Part shown: piece after piece, positions 56,025-64,000 of the stretch
How the letters are laid out: each line of letters opens with the position of its first letter
Position numbering within the stretch: the stretch's first letter is position 1
NCBI RefSeq assembly: GCF_944324935.1
Contig: NZ_CALUYG010000007.1
Location: forward strand, 1 to 64,000
Length of the DNA: 64,000 bases
Direction of reading: 5' to 3'
Source of the DNA: an uncultured Desulfovibrio sp.
GTDB taxonomy: Bacteria; Desulfobacterota; Desulfovibrionia; Desulfovibrionales; Desulfovibrionaceae
The notes under the pieces: model-generated
What the model saw: only the letters and a program-made list of their open reading frames with translations
What the model was told of the DNA's origin: nothing
The model's database searches: none
Translations under genes and position numbers: made by a program

Positions 56025-57767
56025 CTAGTCTTCCTCGTCGTTCCCCAGCAGTTCGTCCAGATGCCGCCGCGCGAAGTCCAGCGAATCATCCAGTTCCAGC
56101 GCGGCTTCCAGATAATGGCGCGCCTCGTCCCGCTGGCCGAGGAGCTTGCAGCAGATGCCGAGGTTGGCCATGTCCATGACCGAGCCCTTGTCCACGCGCA
56201 ACACGGCCCGGAAGGCCTCGGCGGCCTCGGCATAGCGGCCTGTGCGGAAGTTGGCCACCCCCAGCAGGTTGCCGTATTCCTTCATGTCCGGGCAGAGGGC
56301 GCAGGCCGCGGCCAGCGGCGCGCGGGCGGCATCCCAGTCGCCGCGGAGGGTGGCGGCGTACCCGGCATAGAAGTGGGCGAGCGCCGTGGCGTCGGCGTCC
56401 GGCTGGCAGGCAGCGGCCTTGGTGAAGCACTGGCGGGCTTCCGCGTGCCTGTCGGCGCGCAGGGCCAGCATCCCCCGGAAAAAGGGCAGGAAGTGCGCCC
56501 CGGGATAGTGGCGCTCCAGCACCTCCAGCCCGGCGAGGGCTTCCGCCTCCTCGGCCTCTTCGGCCAGTTTGCGGCCCACAAAGAGGCCGAGGCTCTGGTT
56601 GCGGTCGCGCTCGCGGAAGGCGAGCCCGGGAGCCATGCTGTAATGCGCCGGGATGCCCAGAGCGGGGTGGCTCACGTCCACGGCATAGACAGTGACGGAC
56701 GCCAGGCCGCGGATGGCGGCCAGCAGCTCGTCGCGGATGTCGGGCGCTTCCACGCCGGGCAGGCTGTCCAGCGGGACGACAGGGCCTTCCAGCAGCCAGT
56801 CGATGTCTTCCAGCCGCTCGAACTTGCTCAGGCCCGAGGCCTCGTAACAGGCATTGGTGCAGAAATCTCCCGCCAGCTGCGCCACTTCGGTCACGGCGCG
56901 GATGGCCGCCTTGGCCGGACTGGACGCCGTCCCGGCGGTGAAGACGATCTCCGAACGGTCGGGGAAGGTCGCCGGGTCCCAGGCCAGCGCGGCCACGGTG
57001 GGCAGGGGCATGCCCAGCGAGAAGTCCTTGAGCACGAGCCGGATGCCCTGCGCCGCGAAGCGGCGGCAAAGGTCGACCAGCACCGGATCGCCCAGCGAGT
57101 CTGGATCGATGGTGGGCGTGGTGGGGCGTTCGCGGTCGATGCGGCAGCAGACGTGGCGTTCCACCAGTTCGCTCAGGCCTTGCAGCAGGGATTCTTCCGC
57201 GCTGTTGCCGGCCGAGGTCCCGTTGAATTCGCCCAGCAGCTTGAACCAGTCCAGCGGCGTCCAGACCGTCTTGCCGTCCACCAGCCGCGTGGCCGGATAA
57301 AAGGCCCAGCGCACGGTGGAGAGCACCTCCCGGGCGGCCTCGGGCGCGAGCGTGTCCTCCACGGAACGCAGGATCTCTTCCACCGGCATGAGCTCGCCGC
57401 CGAAGCGCTGTTCCGCCTCCTGCCAGCTTGCCGTCACCATGTGGGGCCTGGCCTCCCAGAAGCTGAAGAAGGCATAACGCTCCATGAGTTCCATGAGCGC
57501 CGAGGCCTGCGCCTGTTCGGCGGAAGAGCCCTTGCCCATCTGCTTGCGGGTGGGCATGATGCGGCGGGCATCCCGGCCGCAGACGCTCAGGTAGACCGGT
57601 ATGCCGAGCCGTCCCGTGTCCACGCGGCGGGTCTCGGTCAGCACGTCCAGCCCGGAATCGGCCAGGGCCTGCCGGACGCGCTCGATGGTTTGCCGGGGGC
57701 TGACGCACTTGTCCAGATCGCGGGTATAGGCCTTGGGGCAGGGGCGGAGTTCAATGGGCGTGTTCAT
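56025..57767 (-). CDS. YcaO-domain protein with C-terminal TPR repeats
   Basis: 580 aa. The YcaO ATP-binding elements are recognisable: SSAEQAQASALMELMERYAF (about residue 82), GNSAEESLLQGLSELVERHV (about residue 186) and AIRAVTEVAQLAG (about residue 286). Residues about 395-575 hold TPR-like helical pairs (HAEARQCFTKAAACQPDADA, YAEAAEAFRAVLRVDKGS, DEARHYLEAALELDDS). YcaO enzymes activate amide bonds with ATP; no TOMM precursor peptide or partner dehydrogenase was seen nearby, so this is a stand-alone type. Start overlaps the upstream methyltransferase stop (ATGA), so the two are coupled. Confidence 0.9.
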   Translation of the reverse strand: MNTPIELRPCPKAYTRDLDKCVSPRQTIERVRQALADSGLDVLTETRRVDTGRLGIPVYLSVCGRDARRIMPTRKQMGKGSSAEQAQASALMELMERYAFFSFWEARPHMVTASWQEAEQRFGGELMPVEEILRSVEDTLAPEAAREVLSTVRWAFYPATRLVDGKTVWTPLDWFKLLGEFNGTSAGNSAEESLLQGLSELVERHVCCRIDRERPTTPTIDPDSLGDPVLVDLCRRFAAQGIRLVLKDFSLGMPLPTVAALAWDPATFPDRSEIVFTAGTASSPAKAAIRAVTEVAQLAGDFCTNACYEASGLSKFERLEDIDWLLEGPVVPLDSLPGVEAPDIRDELLAAIRGLASVTVYAVDVSHPALGIPAHYSMAPGLAFRERDRNQSLGLFVGRKLAEEAEEAEALAGLEVLERHYPGAHFLPFFRGMLALRADRHAEARQCFTKAAACQPDADATALAHFYAGYAATLRGDWDAARAPLAAACALCPDMKEYGNLLGVANFRTGRYAEAAEAFRAVLRVDKGSVMDMANLGICCKLLGQRDEARHYLEAALELDDSLDFARRHLDELLGNDEED

Positions 57768-58510
57768 GCGCGCTCCACCACCAGCAGGGAATAGGCCCGG
57801 CGCTGTTCCTTGCCGTCCGCGTCATGGCTGGTCAGGCCGATGCGGCGTTCGTCCACGCGAAAACTCCTGGCGGCCAGTTTGGCGAAATGCGGCTTGGCGC
57901 GCGCCAGATCCGTGGCGAAGAGCGCCTTGCCGCCCGGGGCCAGATGCCGGCCGAGGAATTTGAGGAGCGGCCGGTGCAGCTCATCCAGATAGAGGATCTC
58001 CGAGGCGGCCACAAGGTCGAAGCCTTCCGCGAAGCGCGGGTCCGTGCCGGGGCGGGTCACATCCAGATGGGCGACGCTGACGCTGTTTTCGAGGCCGTTG
58101 CGCAGCACGTTGGCTTCGGCGAACAGCAGGGCGTCGGGCACGATGTCGGTGCAGATGATGCGGGCAAAGCCGTAGTGGGCCGCCACGAGGCTCAGGGTTC
58201 CGCAGCCCGCGCCCAGTTCCAGCAGGCGTTTGCCCTGCGGCGCGAAATGCCGCAGATAGCGCCCCAGCACGAAGGAGGCGGGCCAGACTTTTGCCCAGAG
58301 CGGCAGGTCCTTCAGCGGGTTGCGAATGGCCTTGCGGGCCAGCATGCCGTCCAGATAGGCCTGCATGTTGCGGATGGACAGGACCTCGAGCGTCAGGTCG
58401 TCAATGACCAGCGGCTCGAAGTCCACGTCGAAGGTGGTGCGGATCCTGGCAAGCAGGTCGTCCAGCGCGGGTGCGGGCCCGGCGGACGGCGGGGTGGCGG
58501 TCTGAGGCAT
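57764..58510 (-). CDS. class I SAM-dependent methyltransferase
   Basis: 248 aa from MPQTATPPS; GGGAG precedes it. Motif I is RLLELGAGCGTLSLVAAHYG (about residue 107), with TDIVPDALLFAEANVLRNG as motif II and FDLVAASEILYLDELH as motif IV. The LPLWAKVWPASFVLGRYL stretch before motif I places it near the METTL/methyltransferase_16 group that methylates protein lysines and small molecules. Coupled to the YcaO gene, so they probably act on a common target. Confidence 0.85.
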   Translation of the reverse strand: MPQTATPPSAGPAPALDDLLARIRTTFDVDFEPLVIDDLTLEVLSIRNMQAYLDGMLARKAIRNPLKDLPLWAKVWPASFVLGRYLRHFAPQGKRLLELGAGCGTLSLVAAHYGFARIICTDIVPDALLFAEANVLRNGLENSVSVAHLDVTRPGTDPRFAEGFDLVAASEILYLDELHRPLLKFLGRHLAPGGKALFATDLARAKPHFAKLAARSFRVDERRIGLTSHDADGKEQRRAYSLLVVERA

Positions 58511-58622
58511 GCTGACTCCCTTGATATGGTTCACAGACGTCTTATCCGCATTCCGGGCGCAAGGCAAGGCGGGCTCCCCGCGCCGCCTTGACAGGAAACG
58601 GGCCCCGGTCTAAGCAGGGAGC

Positions 58623-59495
58623 ATGAACACGAAACTGTATCGACTTGAAGTGACCGCGCCGGAAGAGGACTACGATCGGCTTTCCGGCCTGCTTACGCTG
58701 GAAGTGGCCTTCGGCTGGGAGGAGGAAAGCCTTCCCTCCGGGGAAACGCGCTTTCGCATCCATTGCGAGCAGGAGGATTTCCTCCAGGCCCTGCTGGAGC
58801 GCATCCGGGAAGCGATCCCCCAGGCCGTCGGCGTCTGCGGGTCCATAGAGAACAAGGACTGGCTCGGGGCCTGGCGGGAATTCTTCACGCCCGTCCCCTG
58901 CGGGACGCGTTTCGTCGTGCTGCCGCCGTGGCTGGCGGAGCGGGCCGCCACGGACTTTCCCGGTCGCACGCCCATCGTGATCGAACCCAAGAGCGCCTTC
59001 GGCACCGGGCATCACGCCACCACGGCTCTGTGCCTGCGGGTGATCAGCGACCTGCTGGATGAGGGGCGGCTTGCCGCCGGGCAGCGCTTCCTTGACCTCG
59101 GTACGGGGACCGGCGTGCTGGGCATCGGCTGCTGTCTGTTCGGCCTGCGCGGCCGGGGTCTGGACATCGACCCGCTGGCCGTGGACAACGCGCTGGAGAA
59201 TCGTGCGCTCAACGGCATCGAGCCCGCGACCTTCACGCTGGCCCAGGGCAGCATCGACGCCGTGCGGGAACAGTATGACGTGGTGCTGGCCAATATCCTT
59301 GCCCGTCCGCTGACGGAGATGGCCCCGGACATCGTGGGGGCCTGCGCGCCGGGCGGCTGCCTCGTGCTCTCCGGCCTGCTGGAGATCCAGGCCGACGGCG
59401 TGGAGCGGGCCTATCAGGCCTGCGGCCTGCCGGCGGCGCGTCGCCTGATCGACGGGGAGTGGTGCGCCCTCATCTGGGAGCACGTCACCTGCTAA
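58623..59495 (+). CDS. prmA: ribosomal protein L11 methyltransferase (PrmA-like)
   Basis: 290 aa. N-terminal substrate domain ending in W-x-x-x-F-x-P (DWLGAWREFFTPVP), then EPKSAFGTGHHATT, motif I FLDLGTGTGVLGIGCCLFG, and VVLANILARPLTEMAPDI with the catalytic N-I-L tripeptide. It trimethylates lysines and the N-terminus of L11. Starts GCATGAACACG with a modest ribosome site (AGCAGGGAGC). Confidence 0.92.
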   Translation: MNTKLYRLEVTAPEEDYDRLSGLLTLEVAFGWEEESLPSGETRFRIHCEQEDFLQALLERIREAIPQAVGVCGSIENKDWLGAWREFFTPVPCGTRFVVLPPWLAERAATDFPGRTPIVIEPKSAFGTGHHATTALCLRVISDLLDEGRLAAGQRFLDLGTGTGVLGIGCCLFGLRGRGLDIDPLAVDNALENRALNGIEPATFTLAQGSIDAVREQYDVVLANILARPLTEMAPDIVGACAPGGCLVLSGLLEIQADGVERAYQACGLPAARRLIDGEWCALIWEHVTC

Positions 59496-59507
59496 CAGGA
59501 AGCATTC

Positions 59508-59536
59508 TTGACAACCGTCCTGTCCTGCCATATGCT
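59508..59536 (+). promoter_or_regulatory. sigma-70 promoter of tpx
   Basis: Perfect TTGACA (59508-59513), 17-base spacer, TATGCT (59531-59536), ahead of the tpx ribosome site GGGAG and ATG at 59565. Confidence 0.65.
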
Positions 59537-59564
59537 TAGCAAAAAATTTTTGGGAGAATGAGCA

Positions 59565-60068
59565 ATGAATACCGTTACCTTTCAGGGAAATCTCCTGCAT
59601 CTGGAAGGCAGTCTGCCTGCCGTGGGCCAGAAAGCCCCCGATTTTGTGCTGGCGGCCAATGATCTCAGCCCCCGCAGCCTGAAGGACTATGCCGGCAAGG
59701 TGCTCGTGCTGGTGTGCGTGCCGTCGCTGGATACGCCGGTGTGCGATATGGAAGTGCGCCGCTTCAATCAGGAAGCCGCCGCCCTGTCCGACAAGGTGCG
59801 GATCGTGGCCGCGAGCTGCGACCTGCCCTTCGCGCAGGCCCGCTGGTGCGGCGCTGCCGGCGTGACCGCCGTGGAAAGCGCTTCGGATTACAAGGACGTG
59901 AGCCTCGGCCGCAATTACGGCGTGCTCATCCAGGAACTGCGCCTGCTGGCGCGGGCCGTCTTCGTCATTGCCCCGGACGGCACGCTGGCCTACAGCCAGC
60001 TTGTGCCGGAAGTGACCCACGAACCGGATTACGCGGCCGTGCTCGAGGCCATCAAAAAGCTGGCCTAG
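59565..60068 (+). CDS. tpx: thiol peroxidase (Tpx-type peroxiredoxin)
   Basis: 167 aa. The peroxidatic cysteine is in CVPSLDTPVCDMEVR (about residue 59), the resolving one in VAASCDLPFAQARWC (about residue 93). Reduces H2O2 and alkyl peroxides with thioredoxin. Fits an anaerobe's oxidative defence, together with rubrerythrin 800 bases downstream. Own promoter and terminator. Confidence 0.96.
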   Translation: MNTVTFQGNLLHLEGSLPAVGQKAPDFVLAANDLSPRSLKDYAGKVLVLVCVPSLDTPVCDMEVRRFNQEAAALSDKVRIVAASCDLPFAQARWCGAAGVTAVESASDYKDVSLGRNYGVLIQELRLLARAVFVIAPDGTLAYSQLVPEVTHEPDYAAVLEAIKKLA

Positions 60069-60093
60069 CACCCGCCAGCCGCTGACAGAGATC

Positions 60094-60132
60094 GGGCGTC
60101 GTCTCCACGGGAGGCGGCGCCCGTTGTTTTTT
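60094..60132 (+). terminator. terminator of tpx
   Basis: Long GC-rich stem GGGCGTCGTCTCC/GAGGCGGCGCCC (a few mismatches) with a 4-base loop, then GTTGTTTTTT. Confidence 0.75.
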
Positions 60133-60177
60133 GCGGCGTCCGTCGGCAGGCGCAAAGCTCTCGGCCGTTGCTGCCGG

Positions 60178-60606
60178 CTACAGGACGAGCCAGGCGATCA
60201 CAAGGTAGCGGCCCAGTTTGGCCAGTGCGACCAGCAGGAGGAAGGGGGCAAGCGGTTCGCGCAGCAGTCCGGCCGCCAGCGTCAGCGGATCGCCGATGAC
60301 GGGGGCCCAGCTCAGCAGCAGCGACCAGCGTCCGTAGCGATGATACCAGCGCTCGGCCTTGCGGAGCGCATCCCCCTTGAGGGGGAACCAGCGCCGCCGG
60401 CCCAGCCTGTGCGCCCAGCGGCCCAGCAGCCAGTTCACCAGCGAGCCCAGCGTATTGCCCAGTGTGGCAACCCCGATGAGCAGGGCGGGAGAGCCCGTGC
60501 CGCTGGTCAGCAGACCTGCCAGCGCCAGTTCCGACTGGGCGGGAAACAGGGTCGCGGCCAGGAAGGAGGAAAGGAACAGGCCGATCATGGCCCAGCAGGT
60601 GCTCAT
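60178..60606 (-). CDS. YqaA/DedA-like small membrane protein
   Basis: 142 aa with three or four hydrophobic segments. Features such as GNTLGSLVNWLLGRWAHRL and WAPVIGDPLTLAAGLLREP are those of the YqaA branch of the SNARE-associated/DedA family. Likely an inner-membrane protein of lipid or homeostasis function. Convergent with tpx. Start at MSTCWAMIGLF after GAGGGACT; a second Met (MIGLF) is possible. Confidence 0.8.
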   Translation of the reverse strand: MSTCWAMIGLFLSSFLAATLFPAQSELALAGLLTSGTGSPALLIGVATLGNTLGSLVNWLLGRWAHRLGRRRWFPLKGDALRKAERWYHRYGRWSLLLSWAPVIGDPLTLAAGLLREPLAPFLLLVALAKLGRYLVIAWLVL

Positions 60607-60768
60607 AGTCCCTCGGCGGTTATGGAGAGAGCGCGGCGCGCACAGCGGGATACGGTCGCCACGCGCGGCGGCCCGTTGCCGTGGCCGTGGCCCGGGCAGC
60701 GTAGCGCCTCGCGCCCGCCGCGTAAAGCGCCTCCCCCTGTCGGAGCGTGCGGGGCGGACGGAAAACGC

Positions 60769-60797
60769 TTGACGCCTTTATTGAGAATAGGTACTAA
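60769..60797 (+). promoter_or_regulatory. sigma-70 promoter of rubrerythrin
   Basis: TTGACG (60769-60774), 17-base spacer, TACTAA (60792-60797). The -10 region lies inside a palindromic operator (see the next entry). Confidence 0.6.
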
Positions 60798-60806
60798 TAT
60801 TTTCAG
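60781..60806 (+). promoter_or_regulatory. palindromic operator, PerR/Fur-like, in the rubrerythrin promoter
   Basis: TGAGAATA (60782-60789) and TATTTTCA (60798-60805) are inverted copies with one mismatch around an 8-base spacer that includes the -10 box. The layout and A/T-richness fit the PerR/Fur operator type known to control rubrerythrin genes in Desulfovibrio; the regulator itself is not in the window. Confidence 0.5.
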
Positions 60807-60868
60807 CGAGCGCCACGGGCGCAGCGCACACCACCGACACCATCCACGGATACCGCAGGAGGAAGCGC

Positions 60869-61444
60869 ATGAAATCTCTGAAAGGCACCCAGACTGAAAA
60901 AAATATCCTCACCGCCTTTGCCGGTGAATCCCAGGCCCGCAACCGCTATGACTTCTTTGCCGGCGCGGCCAGGAAGGACGGCTATGTCCTCGTGAGCGAC
61001 ATTTTCACGGAGACCGCTCTCCAGGAAAAGGAGCACGCCAAGCGCCTGTTCAAGTTCCTTGAAGGGGGCGAAGTGGAGATCGCGGCGGCCTTCCCGGCCG
61101 GCATCATCGCGGACAGCCACACCAACCTCATCTTTTCGGCGGCCGGGGAAAACCACGAACATACGGAAATGTATCCCTCCTTTGCCGCCACGGCGGAGAA
61201 GGAAGGCTTTGCCGAGATCGCGGCCGTCATGCGCAATATCGCCGTGGCGGAAGCCTACCACGAGCGCCGTTTCCTTGCGCTGGCCCGGGACATCAAGGAA
61301 GGGCGTATGTTCCTGCGCGACAAGCCGGTCATCTGGCGCTGCCGCAACTGCGGGTGTCTGGTGGAAGGGGAGCATGCGCCGGAAATGTGTCCGGCCTGCG
61401 CGCATCCCAGGGCCCACTTTGAGGAGCTCAACTACAGCTTTTAG
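60869..61444 (+). CDS. rbr: rubrerythrin
   Basis: 191 aa. The N-terminal di-iron four-helix domain has ESQARNRYDFFAG and ENHEHTEMYPSFA; the C-terminal rubredoxin-like part has WRCRNCGCLVEGEHAP and EMCPACAHP (two CxxC). It reduces H2O2 with electrons from rubredoxin. Strong ribosome site (AGGAGGAAGC). Confidence 0.97.
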   Translation: MKSLKGTQTEKNILTAFAGESQARNRYDFFAGAARKDGYVLVSDIFTETALQEKEHAKRLFKFLEGGEVEIAAAFPAGIIADSHTNLIFSAAGENHEHTEMYPSFAATAEKEGFAEIAAVMRNIAVAEAYHERRFLALARDIKEGRMFLRDKPVIWRCRNCGCLVEGEHAPEMCPACAHPRAHFEELNYSF

Positions 61445-61653
61445 CGCGGCGGCGCGCTGATGGCGCACACGCCCCGCTGATGCCGGAAGTTCCCCCCGTC
61501 CGGCAGTCCGCATCTCTCCCCTGCGGACGACAACGCACGCCACTCCTTATGCTGCCCCCGGTGAGGACGGATTCCGCCCGCGCCGGGGGCGTCCTGCGTC
61601 CGTGGCGACACCTGCGCCGGGCCGGCAGGGCGCACGACAGGCGGGTAAATAAA

Positions 61654-61686
61654 ACGCGGCGGGACCGGAGGACGGTCTCGTCGCGT
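61654..61686 (-). terminator. terminator of adk
   Basis: 14-bp stem with two wobble pairs (ACGCGGCGGGACCG/CGGTCTCGTCGCGT) and a 5-base loop. On the minus strand it runs into TTTTATTT (61654-61647), 23 bases past adk. Confidence 0.7.
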
Positions 61687-61709
61687 GCGGGAGCAGCGGA
61701 GGAACGGGC

Positions 61710-62381
61710 CTATTTCAGGCGGGAGAGCAGGGACTCCTTGATGGCATCGATGCTGCCCGAGCCGTCCAGTTCGATATAGGTCGTCAGGCCCTGGTCGGCC
61801 AGCTTCTTGAAATAATGGGCCGCGGCCAGCGTGCCGTCCACGTCGTTGTAATAGATGTCGTGGCGTTTGTTGATGGCGGCCTCATCCTGATCGTCGCCGC
61901 GGACGGTCAGCTCGCCGCCGCAGACGCGGCAGACGTCCCCGTTGGGCTTGATGGCGTCAATAAAGATGTTGTTGGGGTGGTTGTTGTTGTTCTTGCAGAG
62001 GCGGCGGCCCATGATGCGGTTCTTTGCCGTTTCGCGGTTCAGCTGGATCTCGATGACGTAGTCCAGCGTGAGGCCTTCCTTTTGCAGGGCTTCCCAGAGT
62101 TTTTCGGCCTGGACCATGTTGCGGGGGAAGCCGTCCAGCAGCCAGCCGTCCTTGCCGCGCGTCTTGAGGGTGTCCAGCACCATGGGGATGGTGATGTCGT
62201 CCGGCACAAGGTCGCCGCGGTCGATATAGGCCTTGGCTTTCTTGCCCAGCTCGGTGCCGCCGCCGATGTGCTCGCGGAAAATGGCCCCGGATTCGATGTG
62301 GGCAAGATGATATTTCTGCTTCACAAGGTCGCCCTGCGTGCCCTTGCCGCTGCCGTTGGGGCCGAAAATAAGAATGTTCAT
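61710..62381 (-). CDS. adk: adenylate kinase, metal-lid type
   Basis: 223 aa from MNILIFGPNGSGKGTQ (P-loop). GFPRNMVQAEKL is the NMP-binding region. The lid reads C-KNNNN-H ... GDVCRVC and fits C-x5-H-x15-C-x2-C exactly, the zinc/cobalt/iron site described for Desulfovibrio gigas adenylate kinase. Two ATGs are adjacent; the second is better spaced from AGGAGG. Confidence 0.95.
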   Translation of the reverse strand: MNILIFGPNGSGKGTQGDLVKQKYHLAHIESGAIFREHIGGGTELGKKAKAYIDRGDLVPDDITIPMVLDTLKTRGKDGWLLDGFPRNMVQAEKLWEALQKEGLTLDYVIEIQLNRETAKNRIMGRRLCKNNNNHPNNIFIDAIKPNGDVCRVCGGELTVRGDDQDEAAINKRHDIYYNDVDGTLAAAHYFKKLADQGLTTYIELDGSGSIDAIKESLLSRLK

Positions 62382-62473
62382 CATATCCTCCTTGCGGCGC
62401 GACATGCGCGCGGTTGATGTAGGCTGCCTCCCGGAGTACCGCGTGCGGCACGGCCTGTCAACGTCCGGGACGT

Positions 62474-62565
62474 ACGGCCGGGATCGAGCGGAAAACGGCG
62501 CTTTTTCCGCAAACGACAGGCCGTATGGTTCGCAGCGCTTCGCGTTCCAGACGGAAGATGCCCAA
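62474..62565 (-). repeat. interspersed repeat family 1, copy C
   Basis: About 92 bases. On the minus strand it matches copies A and B: GGAACGC...GCG-AACCATACGGCCTGTCGTTT...GGAAAAA...TTTTCCG. More divergent and shorter than the other two. Confidence 0.65.
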
Positions 62566-62802
62566 GAGTCGGCCGCCGTTCCGTGCCAGAATGACACTCG
62601 GCCTCACCCGCCGCCAGCGCCCGCACTCCCCGAGGTGCGCCCCGCGCAAGCAAAAGGGCGGGCCGCGCACACGCGCTGACCCGCCCAGACAGCTACCCGC
62701 CCTCATGCCGGCGGTCGATGCGCGTTGCCGCGCCTGGAGCGATCCCACAGTGAGGATGTGGATCGCTCAGGTAGTCGCGAGAGCGACTACCCACAACCGA
62801 AC

Positions 62803-62830
62803 CTGCGGAAAAACCACGTTTTTTCCGCAG
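62803..62830 (-). terminator. hairpin downstream of the porin gene
   Basis: CTGCGGAAAAA/TTTTTCCGCAG stem around CCACGT. Symmetric with internal T runs, so it could work as a terminator for the minus-strand porin gene 50 bases away, but no T tail follows the stem. Confidence 0.45.
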
Positions 62831-62883
62831 GGTGCGGGCAGGGTCCGCATTGAGATCGGACACGACCCCAAGGCGGAGCCGCT

Positions 62884-64000
62884 CTAGAAGCTGTACACCA
62901 GAGCCACGTTGGCTTTCCAGGCATCCTGTTTGCTGAAGGCCACGCCGGAAGCGCGCGTCCAGCTGCGGTTCCAGGTGTCGCGATCCATCATGTTGACGAT
63001 GTAGCCAAGTTCCAGACCGGCCGTCAGGTTTTCGTAGATCTTGTACTTGGTCTGGAGGTTGAATTCCAGCAGGCCGTCGTTGGTGGTCAGGTACGGGCCG
63101 TCTATGTTGCTCTGGGGGTTGGTCCAGTCAAGCGGGGTGCTCGCGTATTTGACCATGGAGGGGCTGTTGGTGCCGCCGCGATAGGCCACGCGGAAGGTGT
63201 GGGTCAGATCTTCCAGGAAGCTCATGTTCTTGAGGTGGAAACCGATGCCCCATGTGCCGGCGTAGGAGAGGGCCATATCCCATGTCCCCGCCGTGCCGTC
63301 ATAGAACGTGGCATCGCCGAGCATGCTCGTGAACATGGCGAAGGGCGACAAGGTGGGCATGCGCTCGGAACCGTTCTTCAGGTTGCCGTCGTCGCCGGAG
63401 CCGTACCAGCCGAAGATGCCGGGAGTACCCCAGTCAAGCTTGTATTCCACAAGAGCCTTGAGGATGAAGCCCTGACGCTCGGTGGACGCGCGCTCGGCAT
63501 TGGCCACGCCGCGTTTGCTGATGCCGTAGCGGCCCATGGCTTCCACCCAGCCGTAGTTCATGTCCACTTCGATGTTCCAGGGGTCGAGAGCCGTGATCTT
63601 GATGGGGAGGCCGGCCCAGAACATGCCGCCGTACGTCTTGCCGGTGTGCTCGCGGGCGAAGGCGGAGTTGCTGTGCCCGAAGGGGTCAGTCCCCAGCGGG
63701 TAGAAGGCGTTGATGTCCTTCCACCAGGAGGTCACGCCGGCGGCGTTGTCATCATTGCGCCAGGAGTTCTTGCCCTGCATGCCGTACATGGCCCAGGGCG
63801 TAAGTTTCACGCCGTCGAACTCCAACGGCAGGGAGAGGAAGAAGAGGTCGATATTGTCGAGATAGTTGGCCTGATAGTTGTCCTGGCCGTTGTTGAGCCA
63901 GCCGGTGAAGTTGTCGTTGCTGGGCCGCATCCACATGGCGGTGAGGCCCACGTTCTCGTTGAACCTGTAGTTGGCGGTGACGGCGGCCACGTCGGCGTTG
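62884..64000 (-). CDS. outer-membrane homotrimeric-type porin, N-terminus beyond the window
   Basis: About 370 aa are visible; the 5' end lies outside the window, with the frame open to base 64000. It is rich in aromatic and glycine residues in alternating patterns, as in beta-barrels (MAAVTANYRFNENVGLTAMW, PWAMYGMQGKNSW, WNIEVDMNYGWVEAMG), and ends with the typical outer-membrane signature VALVYSF (C-terminal Phe). It resembles the abundant porins of Desulfovibrio. Signal peptide not visible. Confidence 0.9.
   Translation of the reverse strand, partial: NADVAAVTANYRFNENVGLTAMWMRPSNDNFTGWLNNGQDNYQANYLDNIDLFFLSLPLEFDGVKLTPWAMYGMQGKNSWRNDDNAAGVTSWWKDINAFYPLGTDPFGHSNSAFAREHTGKTYGGMFWAGLPIKITALDPWNIEVDMNYGWVEAMGRYGISKRGVANAERASTERQGFILKALVEYKLDWGTPGIFGWYGSGDDGNLKNGSERMPTLSPFAMFTSMLGDATFYDGTAGTWDMALSYAGTWGIGFHLKNMSFLEDLTHTFRVAYRGGTNSPSMVKYASTPLDWTNPQSNIDGPYLTTNDGLLEFNLQTKYKIYENLTAGLELGYIVNMMDRDTWNRSWTRASGVAFSKQDAWKANVALVYSF

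Larger units (their letters stand above)
62382..62883. other. intergenic region between adk and the porin gene
   Basis: About 500 bases with no supported gene. It holds repeat copy C, two small perfect hairpins (GAGCGATCC/GGATCGCTC at about 62737-62770 and GTAGTCGC/GCGACTAC at 62771-62790), and the porin 3' hairpin. The promoter of adk lies in the left part. Confidence 0.5.

Noticed and set aside
55941..57794. 617-aa plus-strand frame opposite the YcaO gene
   Set aside because: Same antisense effect; the YcaO motifs lie on the minus strand.
58542..60155. 537-aa minus-strand frame across prmA and tpx
   Set aside because: It spans two clear plus-strand genes and their intergenic signals.

Overview
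The window looks like a chromosomal segment of a GC-rich sulfate- or sulfite-reducing deltaproteobacterium of the Desulfovibrio/Bilophila type. Pointers are a taurine:pyruvate aminotransferase close to an alanine dehydrogenase and an iron-dependent alcohol dehydrogenase, an HydG [FeFe]-hydrogenase maturase, rubrerythrin, a chemoreceptor with a C-terminal hemerythrin domain, a homotrimeric-type porin, and an adenylate kinase whose lid carries the C-x5-H-x15-C-x2-C metal site known from Desulfovibrio. The assignment is inferred from gene content and family resemblance only.

Layout. 0.1-11 kb: taurine/alanine metabolism on the minus strand (ald, a BMP-type binding protein, tpa), then plus-strand hydG, a 1014-aa membrane protein of unknown function, and an iron alcohol dehydrogenase that may be the sulfoacetaldehyde reductase. 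11-25 kb: housekeeping (chemoreceptor, pdxST, HAD phosphatase, YggT, ilvBNC, comF with a flavodoxin-like protein and a metallo-hydrolase, a degenerate GGDEF/TPR protein). 25-36 kb: a full Ter stress-response cluster. It has TerA-like, TerB, TerC and three TerD proteins, plus the associated biosynthetic set: ATP-grasp, CitE-like lyase, PRTase-TRSP, HAD phosphatase, and StiP-type PRTase with a PELOTA domain. The ATP-grasp gene carries two frameshifts. 36-38 kb: a lipoprotein and an HlyD-type adaptor.

38.7-55.8 kb: a surface-glycan locus with a sulfotransferase-like protein, asparagine synthetase, glycosyltransferase-like proteins, a glycosyltransferase-methyltransferase fusion, a protein ending in a CitC-like nucleotidyltransferase, a UDP-GlcNAc 2-epimerase, a radical SAM/SPASM enzyme and three sugar epimerases. 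Several genes carry slippage-prone tracts (C11, G9, G8, C8, (AG)12). The most striking is the (AG)12 tract near the 3' end of the 699-aa gene. It is followed by 65-bp tandem repeats whose length is not a multiple of three, arranged so that each of the three reading frames meets a related C-terminal sequence in a different repeat copy. This looks like a phase-variable, frame-compensated contingency locus.

56-64 kb: YcaO-TPR protein and methyltransferase, prmA, tpx, a YqaA-like membrane protein, rubrerythrin, adk, and a porin cut by the window end. Two families of short intergenic repeats were also found, one with three copies and one with two.
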